A stretch of DNA of 64,000 nt from an uncultured Halieaceae bacterium (GCA_938074045.1 CALJGI010000026.1:1-64000); one strand, 5' to 3'; positions 1-9,304 are shown, counted from the first letter of the stretch. The notes: generated by a model from the sequence alone, not told the origin. Numbers and translations: made by a program.

Positions 1-573
1 TTCCTCGCCATGTTCGCACTTTTTTGTATCGCACTTGCCGAGGGCGGCCTCTGGGCCTATCTGGAGCGAATCGGCAAACACGGCGGCCTTGATTTGGTTC
101 TTATCGGCAAAGCACTTGCGCTGGCCAACCTGATGGGGGCAATTGGCGCTCTAGCTACGTCAGTGCTGAGCACCCGTTATGGTCGAGTGGCTCCCATCAG
201 TTTCGGTCTGATCGCCTTCGTCTGCGGCGCCTTCCTGATGGCTCAGCAGGGCACCTCATTCTATGTGCTGGGCATGGCGCTTACCCAATTTTGCTGGGGC
301 TTCACACTCCCCTATATCATGCTGATCAGTGTTGAATGTGACACCTCGGGCCGTTACTTTATTTTGTTGAGTGCCTTCAAGTTTGGAGGCTTTGCCGTCG
401 GCCCGGCGTTTGTCAGCTTGTTTTTGCAACCGGACAGCTATCTAGCTGTTATCTGGGTATGTTCCGCATTCCTGCTGCTCTGCATGGCGCTGGTGACACC
501 GTTATCGATACGCCTGGATAGACGCGACTCGCAAAGTAATAAATCAGCCGCGGCTGTTGCAGGCTCTAGCTGA
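1..573 (+). CDS. MFS transporter, C-terminal half (cut by window edge)
   Basis: Inner-membrane carrier of the major facilitator superfamily; substrate unknown. The frame is open back to base 1, so the ATG at 10 is internal and only about the last 190 residues (helices 7-12) are present. The fragment carries the same signature as the carrier at 5675-6859: A-E-G-G-x-W-x-Y-x-E-R-I-G near the start of the second half, then S-T-R-[YF]-G-R, and later D-x-S-G-x-Y-[FY] followed by FK-x-GGF. This makes it a close paralogue. The stop lies 25 bases before the SDR gene on the same strand, so the two probably form one transcript. Confidence 0.85.
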   Translation, partial: FLAMFALFCIALAEGGLWAYLERIGKHGGLDLVLIGKALALANLMGAIGALATSVLSTRYGRVAPISFGLIAFVCGAFLMAQQGTSFYVLGMALTQFCWGFTLPYIMLISVECDTSGRYFILLSAFKFGGFAVGPAFVSLFLQPDSYLAVIWVCSAFLLLCMALVTPLSIRLDRRDSQSNKSAAAVAGSS

Positions 574-598
574 GCGAACCAGGATTACAGGTGCTGGA

Positions 599-1396
599 AT
601 GACTATGTTCACAGATCAGGTTGCGATCATAACCGGGGCGGGCCATCCACAGGGAATGGGTCGCGCCATCGCTCTCAAGCTGGCTGAGCAGGGTGCCGCA
701 GTCGTGCTTGTCGATGTGGCCAATGCCGAGGGCCTAGCGGATGCCGTTAAAGAAATTGGCGCCTTCGGCTCTCGCGGAACGGCAATTCGCTGCGATTCAA
801 GCCGCCCAGAAGAGATCAACAGTTGCGTCGGCGAAGCACTCAAGCAGTTTGGCCGCATCGATATCCTGGTCAACAACGCGGGTGTATCCGCGGACATACC
901 GTATTTTCTCGATATACCCGAGGAAACCTGGGAGCTGAGCTATCAAGTCAATGTAGCGGGCACGGCGGCCTTTTGCAGGGCGGTCATCCCGGCGATGCTC
1001 GCTCAGCGGTCAGGTGTAATCATTAACAACGCTTCTCTTTGTGGTCTGGGTGCAATCGAGTCGGCACCGGCCAATTACACGGCCTCCAAGTTCGCCGTGA
1101 TCGGACTCACCAAAGCTCTAGCGCTCGAATTTGCATCGCGAAATATTCGCTGTAACGCCATCTGTCCTGGTGTCGTCAATACGGGTATGCGGATCAATGC
1201 GCTGTCGCGTATCGCCGAACAACAAGACATCAGCCTGGACCAGGCGCAAGCGTACGAGGACGAGTCGATCGCAATGAAGCGCGCAGCAGAACCGGAGGAA
1301 ATCGCCGATGCCGTATTGTTCCTGGCGGGGCCAGGTGCCAGCTATTTAAGCGGTATCGCACTACCGGTGGCCGGTGGTATGCCGCCAGGCCTGTAA
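599..1396 (+). CDS. Short-chain dehydrogenase/reductase (classical SDR)
   Basis: NAD(P)-dependent oxidoreductase of 265 residues, soluble, substrate unknown. The cofactor motif T-G-x-x-x-x-x-G-M-G lies at residues 12-21, NNAG at 92-95, the catalytic Ser at about 146 and the Y-x-x-x-K pair at Y160/K164, so all key residues are present. The frame stays open upstream to 557, but the ATG at 599 puts the Rossmann strand at the normal distance from the N terminus and clears the preceding stop. The gene follows the MFS gene and is convergent with the AraC gene, with only 15 bases between stops. It probably oxidises or reduces an alcohol intermediate of the compound handled by this cluster. Confidence 0.88.
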   Translation: MTMFTDQVAIITGAGHPQGMGRAIALKLAEQGAAVVLVDVANAEGLADAVKEIGAFGSRGTAIRCDSSRPEEINSCVGEALKQFGRIDILVNNAGVSADIPYFLDIPEETWELSYQVNVAGTAAFCRAVIPAMLAQRSGVIINNASLCGLGAIESAPANYTASKFAVIGLTKALALEFASRNIRCNAICPGVVNTGMRINALSRIAEQQDISLDQAQAYEDESIAMKRAAEPEEIADAVLFLAGPGASYLSGIALPVAGGMPPGL

Positions 1397-1411
1397 GCAA
1401 CCCATTTGCAG

Positions 1412-2452
1412 CTACCCGGCTGCACTAGCGACTCTCCCTTGCTGGCGTATCGTCGCAGGTGATACACCAAATGCGTTTTTGAAGGCGCGTCCAAATGCGT
1501 TGGGCTGAGAATAGTTCAAACGATAGGCGATTTCCTTAACGGACATTCGCGATTCGAGAAGATAGCGCTTGGCCAGGCTCATTCGCACATCCACAACAAT
1601 CTGTTTGTAGGTGGTCCCAGCGGCGTAGATATGCTCGCGTAGGGTACGTGTCGACATCCTCAGAATGTCTGCCGCACTCTCTAATGGCAGGCCTGTCGCC
1701 CCGGGTTGCAGCAGTATTCTACGAACTTTCTCGACGATCTCTGCCACCTCACCATGCTCACTGAGCATCTCGCTACACTGGGCTTCGCACAGCAGATAAA
1801 GATCGTGGTCGGCGCTGCTGACAGTGGTTTGCAGCCATTCGGCGGGGAAACTGATGCCTAGTTCCGGTCTATCGAAATAAAAAGGCGAGTGAAAAAAGTC
1901 CGCATAACTTTCAGCGTACGCTGGCGGGACGTAATCCAGATCAACCACAATCTGCTTGGTATCCGCATCCTGCGGCAGCATCCGCACCAGCATATGGTAT
2001 TTGGATGCAATAAAATCTTCGCGCTCCAGTCTCGAGGCCAGCAACTGCGCCGGGCGCAAAATCACCCGCTCCTTTTGACTCTGAATTTCAAAACCAAAGT
2101 TGATATAAGAAAGCCTGGCAAAGCGTGCGTACACTTCCAGTGCCTGGCCCAGGGTCTCACTGTTAATGACCGTGTAACCCAAAATCCCTAGGTCTGACAG
2201 ATGTATGGATTTCGAAAATCGGAGAATGATGTCCGCAGTCAATTCCCCCTGAACGGTGTACAACACCCGCTTGAAATCGGCGAACAGTAGCTGCTCAGGG
2301 CTTCCCGCCAATGCGAGCTCTCTCGAGAGTCCGACCTGCTGCAGTATGCGATCCACCCGCCGACTGTCAGCAGTATCAAGACACTCCAGCAACCGTCGGA
2401 AATAGGTATTGACCGCTCTGTGAGTTTGTTGCTCAAAGCTGATAATTGTCAT
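1412..2452 (-). CDS. AraC-family transcriptional regulator (Arabinose_bd-type N-terminal domain)
   Basis: Transcription factor of 346 residues. The N-terminal ~200 residues resemble the effector domain of the OruR/ArgR-like AraC branch, with the F-x-x-x-L-G-x-L-G-Y-type stretch typical of that group. The C-terminal ~90 residues carry two helix-turn-helix units: A-D-I-L-R-M-S-T-R-T-L-R, and later V-K-E-I-A-Y-R-L-N-Y-S ending in F-G-V-S-P. It starts 11 bases after the stop of the Ldh2 gene upstream of it, so the two are probably co-transcribed and the regulator may control that dehydrogenase or the local cluster. The effector is unknown. Confidence 0.9.
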   Translation of the reverse strand: MTIISFEQQTHRAVNTYFRRLLECLDTADSRRVDRILQQVGLSRELALAGSPEQLLFADFKRVLYTVQGELTADIILRFSKSIHLSDLGILGYTVINSETLGQALEVYARFARLSYINFGFEIQSQKERVILRPAQLLASRLEREDFIASKYHMLVRMLPQDADTKQIVVDLDYVPPAYAESYADFFHSPFYFDRPELGISFPAEWLQTTVSSADHDLYLLCEAQCSEMLSEHGEVAEIVEKVRRILLQPGATGLPLESAADILRMSTRTLREHIYAAGTTYKQIVVDVRMSLAKRYLLESRMSVKEIAYRLNYSQPNAFGRAFKNAFGVSPATIRQQGRVASAAG

Positions 2453-2463
2453 AGTCGCCTCCG

Positions 2464-3615
2464 CTAGTCCGTTTTTTCTAACGCGGTGAAGTCTGCCCGG
2501 ATGCCCTCTTCCGTTAAACCGTACTTACCGGCAATATTTTCAAAAAATGGCTGCCAGTGATTGGTCAACACCTCAATTTCTTCGCTGTTATTTTTCAGGT
2601 TTCGATAGGCCGTCTCGCCGGGAATACGAATACGTTGACCGGGCCGCGGTTTACAATTTCTGACAGCGCCGACAAAACTGTCTGCCCGAGCCTTCACCGC
2701 ATCAATGGGCCCGAACATTGCGGGGTTAATGCACAGATAATAGCTTCCCCCGACTGTGGTAGTTGCTTTGGTCCCTTCCTTCAGCGCCCGCTGAAAATCA
2801 TCGGTGTCAGAAATTTCGTTGGCGGGAATGCCCAGCGGATTGACAATGGCGGTCATTGCCTCATTCCACAAGTTCAGGGCATAGGTCCGTGGCGTTTCAA
2901 TCTGGCCGGCACAGGAGTATCCCCACACCCGCCCGTAGCCCTCGTAGGGCTGGGCGTAGGGTCGGGCATCGTCGGTGGCTTCACCAGTCAGCGGATCGAT
3001 TAACCACTTGCCTTTCATTGGCTTGTTGTGCAGTACCGCTTCGGAAATATCCGCGTCATAGAATTCACCGAACTTCAGCGAGGCCCAGATGGGCGGCTCC
3101 TCTCCTGATGGCACAATCGAGTCGAATGGCGGGCAGGACAACACATTCTCCATACCCCCGAAGGGTGCGGCCAAGGGTGGTGTATTGTTGGAGGCGATGG
3201 CCATCATGTCCTGTTCGAAGGCCTTGTAGACGTAGGCGGCAAAACTGCCCGCATCATTGTGATTACCACCATAGACAATAGCGATGCCGCTGCTGCGAGC
3301 TTTTTCTATGGCAATATCTGCCATGATATTGAGGGCGTAATAACCGGAAGAACCCTTGCCGTCGACTACCGCCCAGGCCGGACCCTCCTCAATGACTTCG
3401 GGCGTCGCCGCCATATCCAACACCCCCACACCCAGAGCCAGGTCCAGCACTTCGTAGACCCCCAGGCCCTGATTTAACTTGCCCTGGATATGGGCGAAGC
3501 CAATCGCCTGGGCGACACAGCGAGCGTGTTCCTGCGAGCCTCCCGCGGCCAGAACTACACGCTCAATGGCGTACTCAAGAAAACCGAGTTTTTCCACGCG
3601 AACTTCGTCAGTCAT
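2464..3615 (-). CDS. Ldh2/malate-L-lactate dehydrogenase-like oxidoreductase (copy 1)
   Basis: Member of the Ldh_2 family (malate, sulfolactate, ureidoglycolate and related NAD(P)-dependent 2-hydroxyacid or cyclic-imino-acid oxidoreductases), 383 residues. The N-terminal segment with H-A-R-x-V-A-x-x-I (about 30-38) and the G-K-L-N-Q-G-L-G-V-Y stretch (45-54) fit the family. The usual S-N-H-F-G catalytic loop is replaced by N-H-N-D-A-G with His at about 119, as in the paralogue at 8094-9230. Substrate cannot be read from sequence. It heads a two-gene unit with the AraC regulator. Two TACCC-type palindromes lie 90-155 bases upstream, suggesting LuxR control. Confidence 0.85.
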   Translation of the reverse strand: MTDEVRVEKLGFLEYAIERVVLAAGGSQEHARCVAQAIGFAHIQGKLNQGLGVYEVLDLALGVGVLDMAATPEVIEEGPAWAVVDGKGSSGYYALNIMADIAIEKARSSGIAIVYGGNHNDAGSFAAYVYKAFEQDMMAIASNNTPPLAAPFGGMENVLSCPPFDSIVPSGEEPPIWASLKFGEFYDADISEAVLHNKPMKGKWLIDPLTGEATDDARPYAQPYEGYGRVWGYSCAGQIETPRTYALNLWNEAMTAIVNPLGIPANEISDTDDFQRALKEGTKATTTVGGSYYLCINPAMFGPIDAVKARADSFVGAVRNCKPRPGQRIRIPGETAYRNLKNNSEEIEVLTNHWQPFFENIAGKYGLTEEGIRADFTALEKTD

Positions 3616-3703
3616 ACAGATCTCCCTTCAAAGTAACGGACACCAACGGTCATAGACGGTGCCCTAGCCTTCCACACTAGTACCGATACGCCGAACCGGT
3701 AAT

Positions 3704-3718
3704 AACCCCATTAGGGTA
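3704..3718. promoter_or_regulatory. Palindrome of the TACCC-N5-GGGTA set, upstream of Ldh2 copy 1
   Basis: Reads AACCC-CATTA-GGGTA on the plus strand, that is TACCC-TAATG-GGGTT toward the gene starting at 3615, ending 89 bases before its start codon. One of eight such sites seen in the window. Inferred binding site for one of the two LuxR-type regulators. Confidence 0.6.
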
Positions 3719-3754
3719 AATCGCTTACCTCAATTGCCTGGGGAGAATAGAATG

Positions 3755-3769
3755 TACCCAGTGGGGGTG
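3755..3769. promoter_or_regulatory. Second TACCC-N5-GGGTG palindrome in the same gap
   Basis: Reads TACCC-AGTGG-GGGTG. It lies 51 bases (about five helical turns) from the first site, in the 220-base gap between DUF3604 and Ldh2 copy 1. The spacing would allow cooperative binding on one DNA face. Inference only. Confidence 0.5.
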
Positions 3770-3835
3770 ATATCGCAGACCACGGGAAAACCCATGTCGG
3801 TTGACGCACTGTTTGGACTGTTCGGACGAGCAGCC

Positions 3836-5665
3836 CTAGTAGGGAGTGTAGAAAACCGGCGATGTGTAAGCCCGCTCCTGGATAATGGCAGGAAAACCAT
3901 CCGGCGGATCAATATTGAGAGCAACGGCGTCATAAAGTGAATGGCGTGGTGTCGGTATCTGAAGTACACGCAGATAATAAAAGGCAGGAGTCTGGGGGTC
4001 GAAATCTGTATCCTCCCACAGTAAATTGAACTGTGTTGCACCTCTTTCATTTGAGTAGGTCGCGGTAGTGATGTCGACAGTGTTGGCCCCGGGCAGCGCG
4101 TTGTGATCCGGGTCCGGCTCGCGCCCGTCGGAGAGTGCTACATCCATGACCTTTTCATGCGTTTTACCACTGACATCCAGCCAGCCTTTAATCATCTGGA
4201 CACGTTCAAGGTTCGCTCCCGTGGGATCTTTGGCCACGTGGATCATAAATTTCGGCGAGCCCCCGGCAGGTGTCCTGGTTAAGGCCCCGCCCATGGGCAC
4301 ACCTGAACGGTATCCAATATCTGACATGTTCGCGGACTGAGTGTCCGTCTCAGAGAAATCCCAGCCCCCAAACAGCCGTACGCAAATACGCGGTCCGGTC
4401 GTAGCATAGACCTCCTTGCGTTGAAACGCCGATAACAACGACTCACGCGTATTCTCCTGGGCCCAAACGGCGGCCAAACCTGAAGCCGATACCGACCAGC
4501 CCACCACGGAGGACAGAGGGCCACCAATGGGCTCCATGCCGCGGCTCGGGCGCGCGTCCGGGGGAAACTTACCCCAGAAATTATCTTCATCGACAGACGA
4601 AACCGACGAATGTGAATCTGTTGAACCAATCACTCCGAAGCGATACGGATTGATGTCCAGCCGTTCACCAATTTGCAGTCCTCTGAGCAAGGCCGGCCGA
4701 ACATAATCAGCCGCGGACACCTCCATGGACGTTGCGGCCTCCGGATTGACTGCCAAAAGATGCTCATATTTCTCAAAACCGGCAAACGGATCCTCGGGAG
4801 AAAGCTTAGGGTGAGTCTCAGAATCACCCTTGATTTGTGTAATCTCAACCAGTGGCTCCCATTTTTGTCGCTTCCGCGCGTAAGCCTCCGTAATGGGAGT
4901 GCCGGAAGATGTCGTTTCGGGGAACATGGTGCCATTGCTGATGTTGGAGTTGTGCGGAATCGCCACGAACTTCAGACCGAGCTCTATGGAAGTCTTTTCC
5001 AGCCAATCCCACAGGTCCTCCGGTCTCTCTGATTCAAGTACACTCAATGGACGAAAACCGGATGCAACTTCTCCGTTGGCGGAAGTCATCACAACGCGAT
5101 GAAGATTATTACCCCCGGGACTACCGGACCACTCCCAGCCGATAAACGCGGTGAAACGTCCCGGGTCATTATAGGTTTCGGCGAACTGCAGGTATTCTTC
5201 CCATACCGTCGACCGAACAGCCGCAGTGGTTAATTCTTTATCCGTTCTTTCAATATAAAACGCCATATTCAGCGTATTCCACAACGCATTCCTGTCCGCA
5301 TCCATGTCTTGGAACACCTGACGAATCCACTTCCCGGATTGGGTATCGGCAAAACCAGGGCGTCCATCCATCACATTTTTATAGATACCAAGATAGTATG
5401 CGTGGTCGGCAACAACCAGGAAATCCAGAGGGCGAGTATTCTTTATTTTCACGCCGGTATAAGGATGAACAACGGGCAATCCTTTTGCCCACCGGTACGC
5501 CGTATCGGGATCACCCGTTACATTCCTGCCCAGCGCATAGGCATCCTCGGAAAATGAAGTGTGCACATGAGTGTCACCAAAAAACAGTTGAGTCGACTGC
5601 CCATATACACCCGTTCCGCAAATGGAAAAAAATAAAACTACAACGAAAATTAGTTTCATTCTCAA
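3836..5665 (-). CDS. DUF3604 protein, exported PHP-like metal-dependent hydrolase candidate
   Basis: 609-residue protein with a clear signal peptide (hydrophobic residues 5-20, cleavage likely after the V-Y-G at about 20-22). It then has G-D-T-H-V-H (30-35), followed by D-F-L-V-V-A-D-H, A-I-P-H-N-S-N and G-S-T-D-S-H. These His/Asp motifs are arranged as in PHP-type metallo-phosphoesterases, and the whole protein fits the DUF3604 family. The true reaction is not known. It probably acts in the periplasm. It begins 9 bases after the stop of the MFS gene and is the last gene of the Ldh2-MFS-MFS-DUF3604 run, which suggests pre-processing of the imported substrate. Confidence 0.85.
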   Translation of the reverse strand: MRMKLIFVVVLFFSICGTGVYGQSTQLFFGDTHVHTSFSEDAYALGRNVTGDPDTAYRWAKGLPVVHPYTGVKIKNTRPLDFLVVADHAYYLGIYKNVMDGRPGFADTQSGKWIRQVFQDMDADRNALWNTLNMAFYIERTDKELTTAAVRSTVWEEYLQFAETYNDPGRFTAFIGWEWSGSPGGNNLHRVVMTSANGEVASGFRPLSVLESERPEDLWDWLEKTSIELGLKFVAIPHNSNISNGTMFPETTSSGTPITEAYARKRQKWEPLVEITQIKGDSETHPKLSPEDPFAGFEKYEHLLAVNPEAATSMEVSAADYVRPALLRGLQIGERLDINPYRFGVIGSTDSHSSVSSVDEDNFWGKFPPDARPSRGMEPIGGPLSSVVGWSVSASGLAAVWAQENTRESLLSAFQRKEVYATTGPRICVRLFGGWDFSETDTQSANMSDIGYRSGVPMGGALTRTPAGGSPKFMIHVAKDPTGANLERVQMIKGWLDVSGKTHEKVMDVALSDGREPDPDHNALPGANTVDITTATYSNERGATQFNLLWEDTDFDPQTPAFYYLRVLQIPTPRHSLYDAVALNIDPPDGFPAIIQERAYTSPVFYTPY

Positions 5666-5674
5666 TTCTCCTGA

Positions 5675-6859
5675 TTAGTTGGTACCTGCAGCGCGATCAA
5701 GTTTTAACGCCAAAGGCATCACCAGCGCCAGGCTCAACAGTAAAAAACCAACCCCAATCCAACTGACCAGCGCGTAACCATTATCTCCAAGAAACGTGGC
5801 TACTATCGCCGGGCCAGCCGAGAATCCCCCCATTTTGAAGGCGGTTGTCAGCACGTAATAGTGGCCGGAAGGGTCCAGTTCTACGCACATCGCCAGCAGA
5901 TATGGCAACACAAATATCCAGGCGAACTGGGTCAGACAAGCTGCGATCAAGTAAACACTGCCATCGGGTTGCAGCAATAGATACAGGCCCAATATGAACA
6001 CCGCGATGCCGAATGCTATTGGCAGCGAGCGCCCAAAACGTGTGCTCAGCGCAGATGCCGCGAACGCTGCAAAAAGTGAGACGATTTGTGTCATCGCCAA
6101 CACTTGGCCCACATGGTCCGATGAAAAGCCCGCCGCGTCCCCGATCCGTTCCACATAGGACCAGACACCGCCTTCGGCAATGGTAAAGCAGGCGAAACCG
6201 ACAAAACAAACAAACAGAGGCAGATAGGAACCCTTTGATGCCTCGGCTTCCTTGTGGCTATCCTGGGCTCGTCCGGTACTGAGCCACAGCACCGAGGGCA
6301 ATACCAATAGCGCTACGAGTCCGTGGACCATGAACACGATGTTTTTCCCCGAGGCATCGATGATCGCCGGCAACCACAGGAAAATAACCACTGAAATTGC
6401 AATCGTCATGCCGATGCCAATGGCGAAATAGCGTTCCGGGTTGCGAGTTGCGCCTAGAGTTACCAGAGCCAGGGAGAAAATCCCTCCGCTGCCTAGTTCG
6501 GTGACAAAGCGGGCAACGCATAAAAACTCAAAAGAGGTTGCTTGGGCTGACGCGACATTGCCGGCAATTATTATCAGGGTACTAATGAGACCCACCGTGC
6601 GCCAGGATACCTTGTGAATCCAGAACACCGCTGACACTGCAGCCACGGCCAGGCCAATCAAATCGGCGGAGGCGAGAAACCCCACCTGAGTGTCACTGAA
6701 ACCCAGGTCTTTCGCCGCCGCCCCGACGACCAGTGGAATCAAGGTCATTCCCAGTGGCGCCAGCATATACATCAAGATACCCGCCGCAACCACTCGAAAA
6801 TCCGTCGTAGCCCCGTCGGTTGATTGCATTGTCGTGCTCTGGGTCATACTCGCCTCCAT
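5675..6859 (-). CDS. MFS transporter (copy 2)
   Basis: 394-residue integral membrane carrier with twelve predicted hydrophobic helices; residues 1-15 are a short cytoplasmic leader. The second half (from about 205) repeats the signature of the fragment at 1-573: A-E-G-G-V-W-S-Y-V-E-R-I-G, S-T-R-F-G-R, and D-P-S-G-H-Y followed by FK-M-G-G-F. It starts 3 bases after the stop of the related carrier at 6863-8068, so the two are surely co-transcribed. Substrate is unknown; the setting suggests an organic acid or a degradation intermediate. Two adjacent paralogous carriers point to either two substrates or import plus export. Confidence 0.88.
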   Translation of the reverse strand: MEASMTQSTTMQSTDGATTDFRVVAAGILMYMLAPLGMTLIPLVVGAAAKDLGFSDTQVGFLASADLIGLAVAAVSAVFWIHKVSWRTVGLISTLIIIAGNVASAQATSFEFLCVARFVTELGSGGIFSLALVTLGATRNPERYFAIGIGMTIAISVVIFLWLPAIIDASGKNIVFMVHGLVALLVLPSVLWLSTGRAQDSHKEAEASKGSYLPLFVCFVGFACFTIAEGGVWSYVERIGDAAGFSSDHVGQVLAMTQIVSLFAAFAASALSTRFGRSLPIAFGIAVFILGLYLLLQPDGSVYLIAACLTQFAWIFVLPYLLAMCVELDPSGHYYVLTTAFKMGGFSAGPAIVATFLGDNGYALVSWIGVGFLLLSLALVMPLALKLDRAAGTN

Positions 6860-6862
6860 ACT

Positions 6863-8068
6863 CTATATTGTGTCAGCAGTCGTGCTTCCCTCTTCGGGGA
6901 CTCCCACATTGAGCAGATGGACAACCCAAATTGAAACCAGCGCGCCTGTCACCGCTACCGCGCCAGCAAAGCCCAGTGCGACCGATAGTCCCGATACCGA
7001 TTTGATGATACCCAGTAAAGCGGGCCCCAACGTGGCGCCAATACCCAGCGATGCCGACATCAAAACTGAAAACCGCCCGCTCACATCGGCCTCGGCGATA
7101 ATACCCATTTGGTAGGCCATGCCCGCATACCAGGCTGCCGGTAAAACGGCGAGTATCAGCCCGTACTTCCAGAGGGTTAGTGGCGTGGCAAGAATCAACA
7201 GGGAAAGCACGACAATAATGCAGGCTATCGCCAGTGGCAGCACGCGTCCAAACCGATCACCGATGACTGCAGGTATGACAGGGCCAATCGCTGAGGCCAC
7301 TACACCCACCGCCAATAACTGACCTGCAAGCAGGGCATCAATCGCCCCCTCGCTGGCAAATCGCTCCATAAATGCCCAGATTCCCGCAATTCCACCAAAG
7401 AACAACAGCAGTCCCAGTAAGGCAAGAAACACGACATAGGGCTTTACCAGCACCCGCTCTCCAGCTTCCACGCGTTCCTGTTTCTTACCATGAGGAGGGA
7501 CTCTGGCCAAAAAAGGTAGAACCAGTAAAAAGAACGCTACCAGTGTTAATAGAAATCCAGAAAAACCCCACTGCGCGATAACCAGCGCCGGCAACAAAAA
7601 AAGTAGTACCGCCGAAATACTCTGTTCTGGCACCATCTTGATTCCGAATTTACGATCGGCATCGCGCATCTCAGAAACAATGGCCACACTCAAGGCATAC
7701 ATAAATCCCGAGCCCAGCCCGGCTATGGCCAGGCCTGTCAGTGCGCCGTTATAGCTAGGTAGAGCTACAGCGGTCAACAGTCCACAAACCAGCAGCGACA
7801 AACCGACAACGAAGACATGGCGCCAGTCAAACCGGGTAATCCAGTAAAAAGACAGTGCGGCCACCAGCGTATTGCCACCGACGTAGGCTGATCCAAGAAA
7901 TCCCACCTGTGCGTCATCCAGACCGAAAGCATCTGCGGCAGTGCCCAGTAATAGGGGCAATAGCGCAAAGATAATCACCCCGGCGGTGCCGATAATACAC
8001 GCGGTAATGAGCACGACTCGCTGTTCGAAATCCACGGCCGCAGTGGCAGTGCCCCCAGGCTTCGTCAT
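6863..8068 (-). CDS. MFS transporter (copy 3)
   Basis: 401-residue carrier, twelve hydrophobic segments, with a charged central loop (about residues 195-210) between the halves. It is more distant from the other two local copies but keeps the G-G-I-A-G-I-W-A-F-M-E-R pattern at the start of helix 7 and G-D-R-F-G-R in the following loop. It lies between Ldh2 copy 2 (25 bases upstream) and MFS copy 2 (3 bases downstream), forming one transcription unit. It lacks residues that would identify a substrate. Confidence 0.87.
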   Translation of the reverse strand: MTKPGGTATAAVDFEQRVVLITACIIGTAGVIIFALLPLLLGTAADAFGLDDAQVGFLGSAYVGGNTLVAALSFYWITRFDWRHVFVVGLSLLVCGLLTAVALPSYNGALTGLAIAGLGSGFMYALSVAIVSEMRDADRKFGIKMVPEQSISAVLLFLLPALVIAQWGFSGFLLTLVAFFLLVLPFLARVPPHGKKQERVEAGERVLVKPYVVFLALLGLLLFFGGIAGIWAFMERFASEGAIDALLAGQLLAVGVVASAIGPVIPAVIGDRFGRVLPLAIACIIVVLSLLILATPLTLWKYGLILAVLPAAWYAGMAYQMGIIAEADVSGRFSVLMSASLGIGATLGPALLGIIKSVSGLSVALGFAGAVAVTGALVSIWVVHLLNVGVPEEGSTTADTI

Positions 8069-8093
8069 GTGGGTTCCCTACTTGTGGGCGAGT

Positions 8094-9230
8094 TCATACT
8101 CTTGTGCCTTGCCAATCCGTTCTCAGGGTGTCGATATTCAGCCCATACTTGGCCACTCTATCCACGAAAGGCTGCCAGTGAGACTCCAGTATAGATACCG
8201 GCTCATTCGTTTCCATGCTCTTGTGGCCACGTTCACCGGGCAGAAAAATCTCGTCTACACCGGGCAGTTTAGCGGTGGATTTAACCGCTTGAACAAATCG
8301 GTCTGAGCGATCTTTTACCCCTTCAATAGGACCAAAATGCGAGGGGTCGATAACGATTACGCAGCTGCCTCCTACCGAGGCCTCTCCCTTGCGTCGCCGC
8401 TGTGAGGTTTCGGGTCCACAGGGCAGGTCCGGCGTGATTGTCGAACCTGGCACGATCACGGTCGAAAGCATTTCGGTGAAAATATTCATGGCATAGAGCC
8501 GTGGATCACCGAAAACCGATGCCGCGCGACTACCGCAAATACGCCCATAACCCTCAACAGGAAGAATATACGGAGCGGGATCATCCGTCAGTTCATGGGT
8601 ATCAGGGTCCACTAAAAACTTGCCCTTCAGCCGAGTACCGTTGTAGGCAGCCTCGGACCAGTTGCCGTCATGGGCGCTGATACAAGCGATATCGGTGACC
8701 AGTGGATACTCTTCACCACCGGGAGCAGCCGCACTGAAGGGCGCACCGGATAATTTATTCTCGCGCCCACCCCAGGGCGACACAATAGGTACTGAATTGT
8801 TGGTCGCTATGGCCAGCATATCCTGTTCGACTGCCAGGGACGTGTAGGCGTAGAAACAACCTGCGTCGTTGTGATTTCTGCCCATGGCAATGCTGATGCC
8901 GTGCTGACGGGCCTTCTCGATAGCCAGCTTGGTCGCAAGCTCCAGGGTCCAAAAGCCAGTAGAGGTGCCACCATCGTACAATACCCAGGTGGGACCTTCG
9001 TCGACGATTTTGGGCACCGCCTGCATGTCGAGACAACCGGCTGCAAGGGAAAAAAAGATAACGTCAAGAACGCCCATACCCTGAGTCAGCTTGCCCGTTC
9101 GATCGCCTATGGAGACACCTCTAGCCACTGACCTGGCATGCTCCTCGGAAGCGCCGGCGGCCTGCCACAGCTTGTCGTAAACATATTCGAGGAAATCCGG
9201 GGCTTCGCTAAGCGTCTTAGGCTCATTCAT
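8094..9230 (-). CDS. Ldh2/malate-L-lactate dehydrogenase-like oxidoreductase (copy 2)
   Basis: 378 residues from the ATG at 9230. The frame extends to a TTG at 9341, but that start adds 37 residues with no counterpart in copy 1 and would read through the palindrome at 9290-9304. The sequence parallels copy 1 throughout: H-A-R-S-V-A-R at about 31-37, G-K-L-T-Q-G-M-G-V at 47-55, and the unusual N-H-N-D-A-G loop with His at about 120. NAD(P)-dependent oxidation of a 2-hydroxy acid or reduction of a cyclic imino acid is the family reaction; the substrate is unknown. First gene of the run Ldh2-MFS-MFS-DUF3604. Confidence 0.85.
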   Translation of the reverse strand: MNEPKTLSEAPDFLEYVYDKLWQAAGASEEHARSVARGVSIGDRTGKLTQGMGVLDVIFFSLAAGCLDMQAVPKIVDEGPTWVLYDGGTSTGFWTLELATKLAIEKARQHGISIAMGRNHNDAGCFYAYTSLAVEQDMLAIATNNSVPIVSPWGGRENKLSGAPFSAAAPGGEEYPLVTDIACISAHDGNWSEAAYNGTRLKGKFLVDPDTHELTDDPAPYILPVEGYGRICGSRAASVFGDPRLYAMNIFTEMLSTVIVPGSTITPDLPCGPETSQRRRKGEASVGGSCVIVIDPSHFGPIEGVKDRSDRFVQAVKSTAKLPGVDEIFLPGERGHKSMETNEPVSILESHWQPFVDRVAKYGLNIDTLRTDWQGTRV

Positions 9231-9289
9231 ATTTAGTACACCGCATCTGTGATACAAACATCCTAGGCCGCAGAATCCCTTTACCCCAT

Positions 9290-9304
9290 CCCCCCATGTG
9301 GGTA
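9290..9304. promoter_or_regulatory. Degenerate TACCC-N5-GGGTA palindrome, upstream of Ldh2 copy 2
   Basis: Plus strand reads CCCCC-CATGT-GGGTA, that is TACCC-ACATG-GGGGG toward the gene, 59 bases upstream of its ATG. One arm is perfect and the other keeps only the triplet. A further TACCC at 9282-9286 adds a possible half-site. Placement between genes and distance to the start match the better copies. Confidence 0.45.
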
